From contig RXIV01000001.1 of the NCBI GenBank assembly GCA_003989085.1, forward strand, positions 801,999 to 865,998: 64,000 nucleotides of DNA. The letters run 5' to 3'. The position numbers and the translations under genes were made by a program. Positions 25,915 through 36,717 of the stretch are shown one piece after another (positions within the stretch are counted from its first letter, which is position 1; each line of letters begins with the position of its first letter). The notes beneath the pieces are model-generated. The model saw only the letters and a program-made list of their open reading frames with translations, was not told the DNA's origin and did no database searches. The stretch comes from Candidatus Competibacteraceae bacterium. Lineage in GTDB: Bacteria; Pseudomonadota; Gammaproteobacteria; Competibacterales; Competibacteraceae.

Positions 25915-27954
25915 TCAGTCGCCCGCCGCCGCGACCCGGTTACGACCGGTGGCCTTGGCTCGGTACAGCGCGGCATCGGCGCGGCGCAACAGATCCTCGC
26001 CGCTCTCGCTCCTGTTGAGTTCGGCCACGCCCAAGCTGGCGCTGATCGCGCCGACTGGCGGTATCGGCTGATCGGCGATCAACTGCCGCATCTTCTCGGC
26101 CAGCGCAACCGCCGCGTTCAGGCGCAACGGGGTGAGGATGACAAACTCCTCGCCGCCCCAGCGCGCCAGGGTGTCGGAGGCACGTAAATGTCTGGTGACG
26201 GTCTGGGCGACGCTGGTGAGCACCTGATCGCCGATGATGTGACCGTGCTTGTCGTTGATATGCTTGAAATGATCCAGGTCAAACAGAATCAGTGCCAGCG
26301 GCTGATGATAGCGATGGCAGCGCTCGACCTCGCTGTGCAGCAGGGCGTCGAATTTGCGGCGATTCCACAGCCCGGTCAGCTTGTCGGTGTCAGCCAGGCA
26401 TTCCAGTTCGGCCAGTGCCCTGGTCAGCCGTGCATTAGCTTCGCGCAAGTCGTGTTGGGTCAGCTGCAATGCGCGGTGCTGCTGCTGGCGTTGCAGCGCC
26501 TCGGCCAGGGTGTCGGCAGCCAGCTTGAGCAGAGCCAGTTCCTGCTCGCTCCACAAACGGGGGGCACGCACGGCGTCATAACCGGAAAAACCCAGCAGCA
26601 CACCGCCTGCCAGCAGCGGATACATCACCAGTGATTGAATGCCCTGTTCCGCCAGCAGTGGACGTGCCAAAGCATGCTCCGGCGGCATATCGTCCAGGTT
26701 GCGCAGCAGGTACATCTCGCCGCGCTGAAACCGGTCGATCAAGCCAGGAAAGGTGTCGAAGGGGACATTCTGCAACTGGTTAATCTGTGCCGTGATCCCG
26801 GGCGCGCACCATTCGTAGCGGTCGTTCCATTCGTGGCGCTGCCAGTCGTTATCGAAGACATAGACCCGGTCGGCGCCGGAATAGTCGCCCAGCAGCACCA
26901 GCATGTCGCGGATGGCCTGATCCAGTTGCTCCAGCGGCGCCTGCGCCAGACGGGTGGTGATCAGGGTAGCGGAGCGATAGAAGCGATTATAGGCGTGCAG
27001 CTCCTGCTCGAACTGATGGCGCTCGCCCTGCAGTGCGGCAACCAGCAGAGCAATAGCCGTGGTAGTGGTAGTGAACAGCCAGACCAGCTCATAGCCGGGC
27101 CGGTGGCCCAGCATCCGAAAGGGGCCGGCCTGTTGCAGCGCCGCCAGTGCCGCCAATGCCGCCAGCAGCGCCGCCGTCAGCACCACAATCCACAGCGGAA
27201 AACGCAGACCGGCCCAAACCAGCATCGGGAACAGCAACAGCAGCAGGGTCACGGCGTGATCACCGGTGGCCAGTGGATTGAAAAACACCACTCCACCGCC
27301 AGCCACGGTCGCAAGCAGCAGGATGAACAGTTCGCGGCCCTGTTCGCGCAGCGCCCGGCGCAGCACCGCCCGGTCAAAACCAAGTATCAGCGGTGCGAAC
27401 AGTAGCGCGCCGACCGTGTCGCCCAGCCACCAGGTGATCCAGGCTGTCAGGAATAGCGGGCTGGCGATTTCGGTCGCGGGCAGAATAGCCAGCAGGCCGC
27501 CGGTAGGTGGAATCGTCATCGCCAGCGGTACCATCAGCAGGAAGCCAAACACATCGCGGCGATTATGGAAGCCCGGATCCAGGGGCAGGGTGCGCAGCAG
27601 CGCAGCAGCCAGCACTGGCCCGAGGGTATTGCCGATGGCGATCAGTGCCGCCGTACCCAGGCCGTGAAAGCCGGTCGCGGCCATGGCGCCCAGATAAAGA
27701 CCCGGCCAGTAGCCCAGGCCCCAGCGCAGCAGTGCGCCAATGGCAATCCCGGTCGGCGGCCAGAACAGCGAGATCGAGTCAAAGGTGTAGCTCATTTCCA
27801 GGCCCAGGCGGGCACTCAGAAAATAAGCCAGCGCCAGAAACAGCAAGCGTGATACCCGTCGGCGCCAAGCCCAATGAGGCGGTTCTGTCGGGTGCTCGGC
27901 AACTGGAAGCGTGGCCGGGGCGTCATCACTCGGTTTTTCGAGCACCACGCTCAC
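25915..27954 (-). CDS. MASE1-GAF-GGDEF diguanylate cyclase
   Basis: A 679-residue membrane protein. The N-terminal third is a MASE1 sensor with about eight helices (LALAYFLSARLGLEM, FWPPTGIAIGALL). Residues about 330-480 form a GAF-like domain. The C-terminal GGDEF domain has the active motif GGEEF, the KLTGLWNRRKF entry, and an RASD inhibitory I-site five residues before GGEEF, so it should make cyclic di-GMP and be subject to product inhibition. The start is a GTG that overlaps the upstream lipoprotein gene by 29 bases; the preceding ribosome site is weak, so the start could be slightly different. Confidence 0.92.
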   Translation of the reverse strand: MSVVLEKPSDDAPATLPVAEHPTEPPHWAWRRRVSRLLFLALAYFLSARLGLEMSYTFDSISLFWPPTGIAIGALLRWGLGYWPGLYLGAMAATGFHGLGTAALIAIGNTLGPVLAAALLRTLPLDPGFHNRRDVFGFLLMVPLAMTIPPTGGLLAILPATEIASPLFLTAWITWWLGDTVGALLFAPLILGFDRAVLRRALREQGRELFILLLATVAGGGVVFFNPLATGDHAVTLLLLLFPMLVWAGLRFPLWIVVLTAALLAALAALAALQQAGPFRMLGHRPGYELVWLFTTTTTAIALLVAALQGERHQFEQELHAYNRFYRSATLITTRLAQAPLEQLDQAIRDMLVLLGDYSGADRVYVFDNDWQRHEWNDRYEWCAPGITAQINQLQNVPFDTFPGLIDRFQRGEMYLLRNLDDMPPEHALARPLLAEQGIQSLVMYPLLAGGVLLGFSGYDAVRAPRLWSEQELALLKLAADTLAEALQRQQQHRALQLTQHDLREANARLTRALAELECLADTDKLTGLWNRRKFDALLHSEVERCHRYHQPLALILFDLDHFKHINDKHGHIIGDQVLTSVAQTVTRHLRASDTLARWGGEEFVILTPLRLNAAVALAEKMRQLIADQPIPPVGAISASLGVAELNRSESGEDLLRRADAALYRAKATGRNRVAAAGD

Positions 27955-28132
27955 CGTTCCAGCCCGGCTCGGCTGTTTCCTGACGTTGCAGGCGTTGTTC
28001 GCGCTGCTCCTGCAAATCCTCCTCGCAGACTTCGTCGCCCTTAATGGTTTTAATCAAGTGGCATTCCCTGGATTCGCAGCCACTCAGACCAAGCCCTATC
28101 GCCAGGGCGATCAGGATCGCGCTACGCTTCAT
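27926..28132 (-). CDS. Small lipoprotein of unknown function
   Basis: A 68-residue protein beginning MKRSAILIALAIGLGLSGCES, an ideal lipoprotein signal with lipobox LSGC and Cys19. The mature ~50 residues are charged and rich in Glu, Gln and Arg with one further Cys pair. GGAGAA precedes the ATG on the minus strand. The 3' end overlaps the start of the MASE1 cyclase gene. No known family recognised; the short charged mature part is typical of outer-membrane or periplasmic structural lipoproteins. Confidence 0.75.
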   Translation of the reverse strand: MKRSAILIALAIGLGLSGCESRECHLIKTIKGDEVCEEDLQEQREQRLQRQETAEPGWNGERGARKTE

Positions 28133-28258
28133 CGGGCTTCTCCGCAAGTAAAGTCAATCGTTTAAGCCACAGGGATGGTTTGCGAAATGTGCACGCACGG
28201 CAATTCGTCGAGTATTTTATACACCTTCGCGGCGATCCGTGCCTGTGCCCGCACAGGT

Positions 28259-29065
28259 CTATAGCGGTGGCGGTGCGGTCACGATGCGGCTCAGCGCAGC
28301 GAATGCCGCCAGATCGAGGGTTTCCGGGCGCGCGCCAGGGTCAATGCCGGCGGTGCGGATCTGCTCGGCATCCAGCAGACCACGCAGACTGTTACGCAGG
28401 GTCTTGCGCCGCTGCGCGAACGCCAGCCGTACCACCTCAGCAAAGCGCTGCTCATCGGGTACCGCCACCGGTGATGTTTCACGTGGAACCAGACGCACGA
28501 CCGCCGACCACACCTTGGGCGGTGGCTGGAATGCGCCCGGCCCAACCGTGAACAGCGGCTCGACCCGGCAGCGGTACTGCAGCATCACCGACAGCCGGCC
28601 ATAGGCGTCCTCGCCGGCCTGGGCGGCCATGCGGTCAACCACGTCCTTTTGCAACATGAAGTGCATGTCGCGCAGATGCCCGGCCTGGTTGAGCAGGTGA
28701 AACAGCAGCGGCGTGGAAATGTTGTAGGGCAGGTTACCGGCCACCCGCAGCGGCGGGCCGTCGCCGCGCAGCATCGCGAAGTTGAACGTCAGCGCGTCGG
28801 CGTGATGCACGCGCAGGAGGCCACGCCCGGCGCAGCGTGCCCGCAGCGGCTCCAGCAGATCGCGATCCAGTTCGACCACATCCAGACTGCCGGCAGCGTC
28901 CAGCAGGGGTCCGCTCAGTGCGCCCAGTCCAGGGCCGATTTCCACCAGTGGCTCGCCGGGTTGCGGCCGGATTGCCGCGACGATGCGGGTGATGACGTTT
29001 GCATCATGCAGAAAGTGCTGGCCAAAGCGCTTGCGCGGCTGGTGCTGAAGCGGCGCGTTGCTCAT
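28259..29065 (-). CDS. rsmA: 16S rRNA dimethyladenosine transferase
   Basis: A 268-residue RsmA/KsgA that dimethylates two adjacent adenosines (A1518 and A1519) near the 3' end of 16S rRNA. Full length, with KRFGQHFLHDANVI, the SAM motif VEIGPGLGALS and the catalytic NLPYNIST. Its start overlaps the surA stop by four bases (ATGA). pdxA, which separates surA and rsmA in enterics, is missing. A parS-like site lies inside the coding sequence. Confidence 0.97.
   Translation of the reverse strand: MSNAPLQHQPRKRFGQHFLHDANVITRIVAAIRPQPGEPLVEIGPGLGALSGPLLDAAGSLDVVELDRDLLEPLRARCAGRGLLRVHHADALTFNFAMLRGDGPPLRVAGNLPYNISTPLLFHLLNQAGHLRDMHFMLQKDVVDRMAAQAGEDAYGRLSVMLQYRCRVEPLFTVGPGAFQPPPKVWSAVVRLVPRETSPVAVPDEQRFAEVVRLAFAQRRKTLRNSLRGLLDAEQIRTAGIDPGARPETLDLAAFAALSRIVTAPPPL
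28475..28490. other. parS-like ParB site 1 (inside rsmA)
   Basis: TGTTTCACGTGGAACC matches the 16-bp parS consensus TGTTTCACGTGAAACA in one half and the pseudomonad half-site GGAAC in the other. It is near-palindromic and lies in the rsmA coding region. It belongs to a group of four in this window, with parB at 56.6 kb. Confidence 0.75.
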
Positions 29066-30531
29066 GGTGCCGCAGTGGCCGGCGGCAGGCGGATCTCGAC
29101 ATAGGCTTCATCACGCAGGCGGCGTAACTGCAGGTCCCACTCTTCATCGGCGCGACGCCGGAACAGCGCTTCACGGATCCGGGCACGCTCGCTGTCGGCG
29201 TTCCCCTGGGCCTGGCGGCGTTCCAGCACCTGGACGATGTGCCAGCCAAACGGCGTCTGAAAAGGTGGGCTGATCTCGCCGGGCTGCAGACGGTCCATTT
29301 CCTGCTCGAACTGCGGTACCAGCATGCCGGGCATCACCCAGCCCAGATCACCGCCACGCGCACCGGAAGCCTTATCGTCGGAATCGGCGCGGGCGAGGGC
29401 AGCGAAGTCAGCCCCCGCCTTGATGCGCTGGCGCAGTTGTTCGAGCTGCTGGCGGGCTTCGGCGTCGGAACGTTGTCCCGAGGTGGTCAGCAGGATGTGA
29501 CGGGCGTGGGTCTGGGTTACCATCGCGGCGGTCGTGGGCGTGGTGCTGGCCGGTGGCGTGCCCGGGGCAGCGGCGGGACGGGCGGCTGCCCCGCCGCCCC
29601 GGACTTCGAGCAGCTTGACGATGTGAAAGCCGCTCGGGCTGCGAATCAGGCCGCTGGATTGGCCTGGCTGCAGCTTCGGCACCACCTCGGCAAACAGGGT
29701 CGGGAGCTGGTCGGCGCTGCGCCAGCCCAGATCACCGCCCTGCAGTGCCTGCTGATCGGCGGAAACGCTGACCGCCAGCGCCTGAAAATCGCTACCCTGG
29801 CGCAAGCGGGCCAGCACGTCCTCGGCCTGGCGCTTGGCGGTGGCGATCTGCTCGGGCGAGGCGCTTTCCGGAACGGCAATCAGAATCTGGGCGATGTGAT
29901 ACTGGCGGTTCGTGCCGCCGCCCTCGCCACCCGTGGGCCGGGGGCCCTCGCCACCGGGTGCGCCGCCTGCCCTCATTTCCGGGCTGCCGGCCAGTTGCGC
30001 GCGCAGGCTCTCCACGTCCTGCTCGGAAATTTGGATTTGAGTCTCGACCATCCGCTGCCGCAGGCGCGCGATCAGGATCTCGCGGCGCACATCATCGCGG
30101 AACTGGCTAAAGCTGACGCCGTCCTTCTCGACGCTCTGCTGCAACTGGCTCAGGCTCATGTTGTTGCGCCGCGCCAGATTATCGATAGCGGCATTGAGCG
30201 TGGTGTCATCGACGGTGATACCGTTACGTTCGGCGACACGCACCTGCAGCTTGCCCAGGATCAGTCGTTCCAGCACCTGGCGCTCCAGCACCGATTGCGG
30301 TGGCAACGCTACCTTTTTCTGGCGCAACTGCCGCTCGACCGTGGCCATCGCCGCATTGAGTTCGCGGCGGGTGATGACGTCATCGTTGACCACGGCGACG
30401 ATGGCATCCAGGTTGTTCGCCGGGCTTTCCGGGCCAGGGCCAAACACCAGTTGCGCACGCGCGGTGGTCGCTGGACCGGCGAGCAGCAGGACCAGCGACA
30501 GGGTGAAAAACAGTGTCTTCAAGCGGGCCAT
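29062..30531 (-). CDS. surA: Periplasmic chaperone/peptidyl-prolyl isomerase SurA
   Basis: A 489-residue SurA that helps beta-barrel proteins, including LptD, reach the outer membrane. Signal peptide about 1-26 (LSLVLLLAGPATTARA), N-terminal chaperone domain (DAIVAVVNDDVITRREL onward), then two parvulin domains (AQILIAVPES... GGDLGWRS and RHILLTTSG... GGDLGWVMPG). A Gly/Glu-rich insert before the first parvulin domain makes it longer than E. coli SurA (428). The ATG at 30531 is preferred to a TTG at 30552 that overlaps lptD. Confidence 0.96.
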   Translation of the reverse strand: MARLKTLFFTLSLVLLLAGPATTARAQLVFGPGPESPANNLDAIVAVVNDDVITRRELNAAMATVERQLRQKKVALPPQSVLERQVLERLILGKLQVRVAERNGITVDDTTLNAAIDNLARRNNMSLSQLQQSVEKDGVSFSQFRDDVRREILIARLRQRMVETQIQISEQDVESLRAQLAGSPEMRAGGAPGGEGPRPTGGEGGGTNRQYHIAQILIAVPESASPEQIATAKRQAEDVLARLRQGSDFQALAVSVSADQQALQGGDLGWRSADQLPTLFAEVVPKLQPGQSSGLIRSPSGFHIVKLLEVRGGGAAARPAAAPGTPPASTTPTTAAMVTQTHARHILLTTSGQRSDAEARQQLEQLRQRIKAGADFAALARADSDDKASGARGGDLGWVMPGMLVPQFEQEMDRLQPGEISPPFQTPFGWHIVQVLERRQAQGNADSERARIREALFRRRADEEWDLQLRRLRDEAYVEIRLPPATAAP

Positions 30532-30548
30532 CGTGCAGGTCTCAGTGT

Positions 30549-32846
30549 TCAATAGCGGATTGGTTGGTAGCCGAAAATGGAATTGCTCAACAGGGTTTCC
30601 AGGCCACTGCCCAGGCGCGAGAGGCCTTTCAGCTCCAGCTCAAGGTAGAACGCTGTCTGGGCATCGGTATCCGTAGGGCTGTTACGGTAGTTGCGGGCCA
30701 CGGCGCGCACCGCCCAGCAGCAGTCGTCGTATTCAAAACCAGCCAGAGTTTCCAGGTTGCGCGCGACGTTCAATGCCTGATTCCAGCGCGCGATCACCCG
30801 CCATTGGGCGCTCAGCGGCCAGAGCACCGAGACATCCACGGCATGGATCTGATCGTCCAGATTCATATCCGGCTGGTCGCGGTCCAGCAGGTAGGTCAGG
30901 TTGAACAGTTGCCGGGGGTTGGCGTAGTAGCGCAGATCAAAGCCGGTGCGCAGCACGTCGCTGTTATCCGGCTCCAACTGCACGCCACCCTGTATCGACC
31001 ACCGCGTCGACAGGTTCAGACCGGCTTGGGCGATCAGCCCCGAGTTGGCGGCGGTTTCCGGCGGCAGATCCGGCTCCAGGGTCACGCGCCGATCCTCGAA
31101 ATACTGGATCTGGCCAATGCTGGCGCGCAGCCGCTCGCGGCCGCTGGGTCCGTCGATCAGGCGGGTGGTCAGCGCTGCGGTCAACTGGTTGGCATCGCCG
31201 AGCCGGTCGGCGCCGGTGAAGCGATTGTGGCGAAACAGCCAGTCGAAATCGCGATCCATCACGCTACTGTCAAACAGCGGAATGTCATTCTGATCACGAT
31301 AGGGCACATACAGATAGAACAGTCGCGGCTCCAGGGTCTGGGTACCGCCATTCACGCCCAGCCAGGCGGCCTGCAGCGGTCGCTCGAAGATCAGTCCGCT
31401 GTCCAGGCTGAGAATCGGCGCGCTGCGCGAGGGCGCATCGTTGGCGTCCGCAGCGGTATCGTTCAGCTGGTAGCCGGTATAGCGGAAGCCAAGCTCGGGC
31501 TTGAGATAGCCCCAGGGCTGTTCCAGCGTCCAGTTCACGCTCGGCCACAGGTCGATCCGGACGCCGGTAACCGCATCGGACTGGTAAAAGTTGACCGCCT
31601 CGCCATGCAGCCGGTAGCGCAGCCCGCTGGCTGCAGTGGCCGGCCAGTCGCCGTTGAACAGCAGTTGCGGCAGCCGTTCATAGGGATTTCCGGAGAGGGC
31701 GAACAGCGCCGGATTGAGTATCTGGAAACCCTGTACCCGCGCCAGTGCCTGCCAGCCCTCACCGTAATAGCGGGCGTCGAGGTGCCGTTCCAGATAGTTG
31801 ACGGTGAGAAAATCGAGGTTGTTGCTCAGATCGTTCAGATAGCTGTCGTCGGAGACGTATTCGTAGCGCAGGTCGGTGTAGGTATTAGGCAGCGGCGCGT
31901 CGCGGTCGCTGATCCGGAACGAGCCGCGCTCGCCACCGTAGCGGCGGTCATAGGGTATATATTCCAGGCCGATTTGACCGCGCCGGTTGGGTTCCAGGTA
32001 GCGGTATTCCAGGCCGAGCAGAATGCCGCGCTCGGTCATGATCCGGGGCGTGAAGGTCAGGTCGCGGTCGGGCGCGATGTTCCAGTAATACGGCACCGTG
32101 ATATCAACGCCGGTTTCGCTGGCGTAGCCCTGACGCGGAAACAGGAAACCGGACTGGCGCGCGTCGCTCAGCGGAAATGACAGGTAGGGAAAGTAGAGCA
32201 GCGGCGTATCGCGAAAGGCCAGCGTGATGTCGTGTGCAGTGCCACGATCGGTGGTTTCATCCAGCAGCAGTTCGTCGGCGCGCAATTCCCAGTCCTCACG
32301 GCTACTGCGCGGACAGGTGGAGTAGGTGGCGTCGTGCAACTGACTGCGGCGCTGGCGTCGATCCACCTGCACGGTCTTGGCCGAGCCTTGGCCGTTGCGC
32401 TCGGCCAGATAATAGTCGACCTCCTTGAACGAGCCACTCTCGCTGGCCAGATCAATATCTGCTTCCTGGCCGCGCAGCGCCTGGCGCGAATCGCCATAGA
32501 CAAACCCACCGGTGGCTTGGGCGCGGTTGGCCTCGCGGTCGACGCTGATGCGCTCGGCGCGCAGTCGCTGCTCGCCACGGGTCAGGTTGACGTTGCCCTC
32601 CAGCAGCGACTGCGTGGCGGAAGACTCGATCTGCTCGGCATCGGCCTGCAGCGGTGCCTGCCCGGCCGGCGGCGTGTCTGGCGTAGCCGGAACGATCTCG
32701 CTGGCCAGCACATCGGTTTCGCAGCGCGCCCAGGGACCGGGCAGATCAGCGGACTGCGCCCACGCGCCGGCCACTGGAAACAGGGCCAGTGCGGCGCCGA
32801 TGAGAAGCGTGCGGTGATACGGCGTCACGGAACGGATTTTACGCAT
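30549..32846 (-). CDS. lptD: LPS-assembly outer membrane protein LptD
   Basis: A 765-residue outer-membrane translocon that, with LptE, inserts lipopolysaccharide into the outer leaflet. Signal peptide (YHRTLLIGAALALFPVAGAWA), an OstA jellyroll domain (about 70-200, LLEGNVNLTRGEQRLRA), then a ~26-strand barrel ending DDCCWAVRAVARNY and an aromatic-ended C-terminus (FGYQPIRY). The adjacent cysteine pair in DDCCW matches the conserved disulfide partners. It heads the operon lptD-surA-rsmA, divergent from amgK by about 70 bp. Confidence 0.96.
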   Translation of the reverse strand: MRKIRSVTPYHRTLLIGAALALFPVAGAWAQSADLPGPWARCETDVLASEIVPATPDTPPAGQAPLQADAEQIESSATQSLLEGNVNLTRGEQRLRAERISVDREANRAQATGGFVYGDSRQALRGQEADIDLASESGSFKEVDYYLAERNGQGSAKTVQVDRRQRRSQLHDATYSTCPRSSREDWELRADELLLDETTDRGTAHDITLAFRDTPLLYFPYLSFPLSDARQSGFLFPRQGYASETGVDITVPYYWNIAPDRDLTFTPRIMTERGILLGLEYRYLEPNRRGQIGLEYIPYDRRYGGERGSFRISDRDAPLPNTYTDLRYEYVSDDSYLNDLSNNLDFLTVNYLERHLDARYYGEGWQALARVQGFQILNPALFALSGNPYERLPQLLFNGDWPATAASGLRYRLHGEAVNFYQSDAVTGVRIDLWPSVNWTLEQPWGYLKPELGFRYTGYQLNDTAADANDAPSRSAPILSLDSGLIFERPLQAAWLGVNGGTQTLEPRLFYLYVPYRDQNDIPLFDSSVMDRDFDWLFRHNRFTGADRLGDANQLTAALTTRLIDGPSGRERLRASIGQIQYFEDRRVTLEPDLPPETAANSGLIAQAGLNLSTRWSIQGGVQLEPDNSDVLRTGFDLRYYANPRQLFNLTYLLDRDQPDMNLDDQIHAVDVSVLWPLSAQWRVIARWNQALNVARNLETLAGFEYDDCCWAVRAVARNYRNSPTDTDAQTAFYLELELKGLSRLGSGLETLLSNSIFGYQPIRY

Positions 32847-32915
32847 GAATGGAAGTGCCCTAACATCGCACACATTGAGGGTTTGCTGCAATCGCACCGG
32901 GAGGGCGTGAGTTTC

Positions 32916-34588
<1,673 letters not shown>

Positions 34589-34597
34589 ATACGACAT

Positions 34598-34648
34598 ACG
34601 ATGCTGTCATTCCCATTCCCGGACGAACGGGAATGACAGCGCGTATCT
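34598..34648. terminator. Bidirectional hairpin with GTCATTCCC repeat motif
   Basis: GCTGTCATTCCC (34603-34614) pairs with GGGAATGACAGC (34629-34640) around a 14-base loop, with further pairing ATACG/CGTAT outside. It lies in the 58-bp gap between convergent murU and phoU. The GTCATTCCC..GGGAATGAC type of palindrome is a widely dispersed proteobacterial intergenic repeat; here it probably ends both transcripts. Confidence 0.6.
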
Positions 34649-35336
34649 AAAGCGCGTGGCGGATATCCTGCCCCTCAACGACGTAGATCACATACTCGAT
34701 GAGATTCTCGGCGTGATCAGCGACCCGCTTTAATGCCTTCAGCGCCAGCACTACATCGATCACCGTGGAGACCGCCGGTTCGCCGCCCAGGGCATGGGTG
34801 CTGAGGGCGCGCAGACTGTCCTGAAACACTACGTCGACCGGATTCTCGTGACGGCGCAGCAGTTGCCAGGCCTGTTCCGGATCCATGCGTTCCAGAATTG
34901 TCAGGGCACTGTTGAGCTGTTCCAGCGCCACCCGCGCCAGGTGGTCGACGTCAACGGCCATGCCACTGAGCGGCGCATGGCCGCGCTCCTGAATGGCCAG
35001 CGTTTTCCCGGCGATGCTCTTGGCTTCATCGCCGATCCGCTCCAGGTCGGCGACTGCCTTGTTCAGGGACAGCACCATGCGCATGTCGGAGCTCATCGGC
35101 TGCCGGCGGGCCAGCAGGCGCACGCAGAACTGGTCGATATCGCGGTCGCGGCGATTGAGTGCGGCATCACCGGCAATCACCGTCCGCGCAAGCTCGGCAT
35201 CGCCGTTTTCCAGCGCCTGCACGGCGAGGCAAACCTGGTGCTCGGCATCGCGGCCCATGTCCAGAACCTGCCTGAGCAGGCCGCTGATTTCCGCATCGAA
35301 CCGTCTGACGGTGTGCTGGCTGGTGCTAAAGACCAT
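34647..35336 (-). CDS. phoU: Phosphate transport system regulator PhoU
   Basis: A 229-residue all-helical PhoU with two three-helix bundles and the metal-binding E/DxxxD patterns (ADLERIGDEAKSIA and LKRVADHAENLIEY). It links the Pst phosphate transporter to PhoR and keeps the Pho regulon off when phosphate is plentiful. It is not next to pstSCAB or phoBR here. It is followed by the convergent murU. Its upstream neighbour on the same strand is plsC, 18 bp away, so it may share that transcript. Confidence 0.96.
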   Translation of the reverse strand: MVFSTSQHTVRRFDAEISGLLRQVLDMGRDAEHQVCLAVQALENGDAELARTVIAGDAALNRRDRDIDQFCVRLLARRQPMSSDMRMVLSLNKAVADLERIGDEAKSIAGKTLAIQERGHAPLSGMAVDVDHLARVALEQLNSALTILERMDPEQAWQLLRRHENPVDVVFQDSLRALSTHALGGEPAVSTVIDVVLALKALKRVADHAENLIEYVIYVVEGQDIRHAL

Positions 35337-35354
35337 CGGGGCATCGCTCCTGTT

Positions 35355-36152
35355 TTAGGATGTCGGTTCGCTCACAGGTGGCGCGACCGCTTGCGCCGCC
35401 ACACCGCTGATCCGCGTCATGGTGTTCTCGATCCACGTTTCGACCTGCTGGTTCAATTCCTGAGGCCGGCGCCCGGTACTGTCGATCAGCGGCCCGAACA
35501 CCACGTCGATCGTGCCCGGCCGCTTGAGAAACCCCTGACGTGGCCAGAATTCGCCGGCGTTCAGGGCCACCGGCAGAATGGGGAAGCCGCTGTGCGCGGC
35601 CAGTACCGCGCCGCCCATGCCATAGCGCTGGCGCACGCCGGGTGCGGTGCGGGTACCCTCGGGAAAGATCAGCACCCACTGTCCCTGCCGCAGGTGCTCC
35701 GTGCCCTGGCGGATCACCTGCTTGACCGCCGAGGTGCTGGCAGCACGGTTGATGGCGATCGGCCGCAGCAGCGCCATCGCCCAGCCGAAGAACGGCAGCC
35801 AGAGCAGTTCACGCTTGAGCACCCAGGCCAGCGGCGGCAGATACTGCTGCAGGAAAATGGTTTCCCAGGTCGACTGGTGCTTGGCCATCACGATCACCGG
35901 CCGATCGGGAATGTGCTCGACGCCGCTGAGCCGGTAATTGATGCCACAGGTGATGCGCAGCCACTCGATATTAAAACGGCTCCAGTACTGGGCGATGCGA
36001 TAGCGCTGGGTGAAGGGCAGCGCAAAAGCCAGCACCACCAGCGTCGATATGACACAGGTCGAGAGCAGCAGGCCCAGTGAAAACAGCAGCGAGCGTAACA
36101 CGCGCACCGGCGTGTGGCGCAGGGGGGGCAGGGTTTGGGAGGCGTTAGTCAT
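35355..36152 (-). CDS. plsC: 1-acyl-sn-glycerol-3-phosphate acyltransferase
   Basis: A 265-residue membrane-associated PlsC-type acyltransferase that makes phosphatidic acid. After an N-terminal helix (about 22-48) it has the catalytic box in the variant AKHQSTWE (HX4E instead of the usual HX4D), which is seen in a gammaproteobacterial subgroup, then IFPEGTR and AINRAAS. The ATG at 36152 overlaps the end of gmhB by eight bases; the longer frame to 36230 is not used. It is downstream of glyQ-glyS-gmhB, a common gammaproteobacterial order. Confidence 0.92.
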   Translation of the reverse strand: MTNASQTLPPLRHTPVRVLRSLLFSLGLLLSTCVISTLVVLAFALPFTQRYRIAQYWSRFNIEWLRITCGINYRLSGVEHIPDRPVIVMAKHQSTWETIFLQQYLPPLAWVLKRELLWLPFFGWAMALLRPIAINRAASTSAVKQVIRQGTEHLRQGQWVLIFPEGTRTAPGVRQRYGMGGAVLAAHSGFPILPVALNAGEFWPRQGFLKRPGTIDVVFGPLIDSTGRRPQELNQQVETWIENTMTRISGVAAQAVAPPVSEPTS

Positions 36153-36693
36153 GGTCAGGGAGAGTGAGCAGGTAGTCAGCGACAGCGGCCAGATCAGCGA
36201 ACACCGCCACGTTGGCGCAGCTTTCCGCATCCTGGATCAGCGTCTGGGCGCCCTTGCCGGTGCGTACCAGCAGCGGCCAGGCATTGGCGGCCCGGGCGGC
36301 ACGAATATCACGCACGCTGTCGCCGACTACCGGCACGCCCTGCAGGCTGCAATTCAGGCGCCGGCCAATCTCCAGCAGCATGCCCGGGTTGGGCTTGCGG
36401 TAGGGATTGGATTCGTCGATATCCGGGCAGAAGAATACCGCTTCGATCAGGCCGCCGGCTTCCTGAACCATGCGGTGCATCTTGCGGTGGATCAGGTTGA
36501 GCGTTTCCAGGTCGAACAGGCCACGGCTGATGCCGGACTGGTTGGTCGCCACCACGACCCGGTAACCGGCATGGTTGAGCCGGGCGATGGCTTCCAGGCT
36601 GCCTGGCAGCGGCAACCACTCCTCCGGCGACTTGATGTAGTCGTCGGAGTCATGGTTGATCACACCATCGCGATCCAGGATCAGCAGTTTCAT
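36145..36693 (-). CDS. gmhB: D-glycero-beta-D-manno-heptose 1,7-bisphosphate 7-phosphatase
   Basis: A 182-residue HAD-family phosphatase for ADP-heptose synthesis, needed for the LPS core. HAD motifs: LLILDRDGVIN (nucleophile Asp and acid Asp), VATNQSGI (Thr) and VGDSVRDIRAA. The four Cys typical of zinc-binding GmhB are only partly present (FCPDIDES, NCSL), with HxH-type residues missing, which is common in shorter homologues. It lies after glyS and overlaps plsC. Confidence 0.93.
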   Translation of the reverse strand: MKLLILDRDGVINHDSDDYIKSPEEWLPLPGSLEAIARLNHAGYRVVVATNQSGISRGLFDLETLNLIHRKMHRMVQEAGGLIEAVFFCPDIDESNPYRKPNPGMLLEIGRRLNCSLQGVPVVGDSVRDIRAARAANAWPLLVRTGKGAQTLIQDAESCANVAVFADLAAVADYLLTLPDHD

Positions 36694-36717
36694 CGTCGTG
36701 TCGTGGACCCGTTAGCG

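Noticed and set aside
32232..32915. N-terminal extension of amgK through the lptD region
   Set aside because: The frame is antisense to lptD, and a good ribosome site marks a GTG start at 32916.
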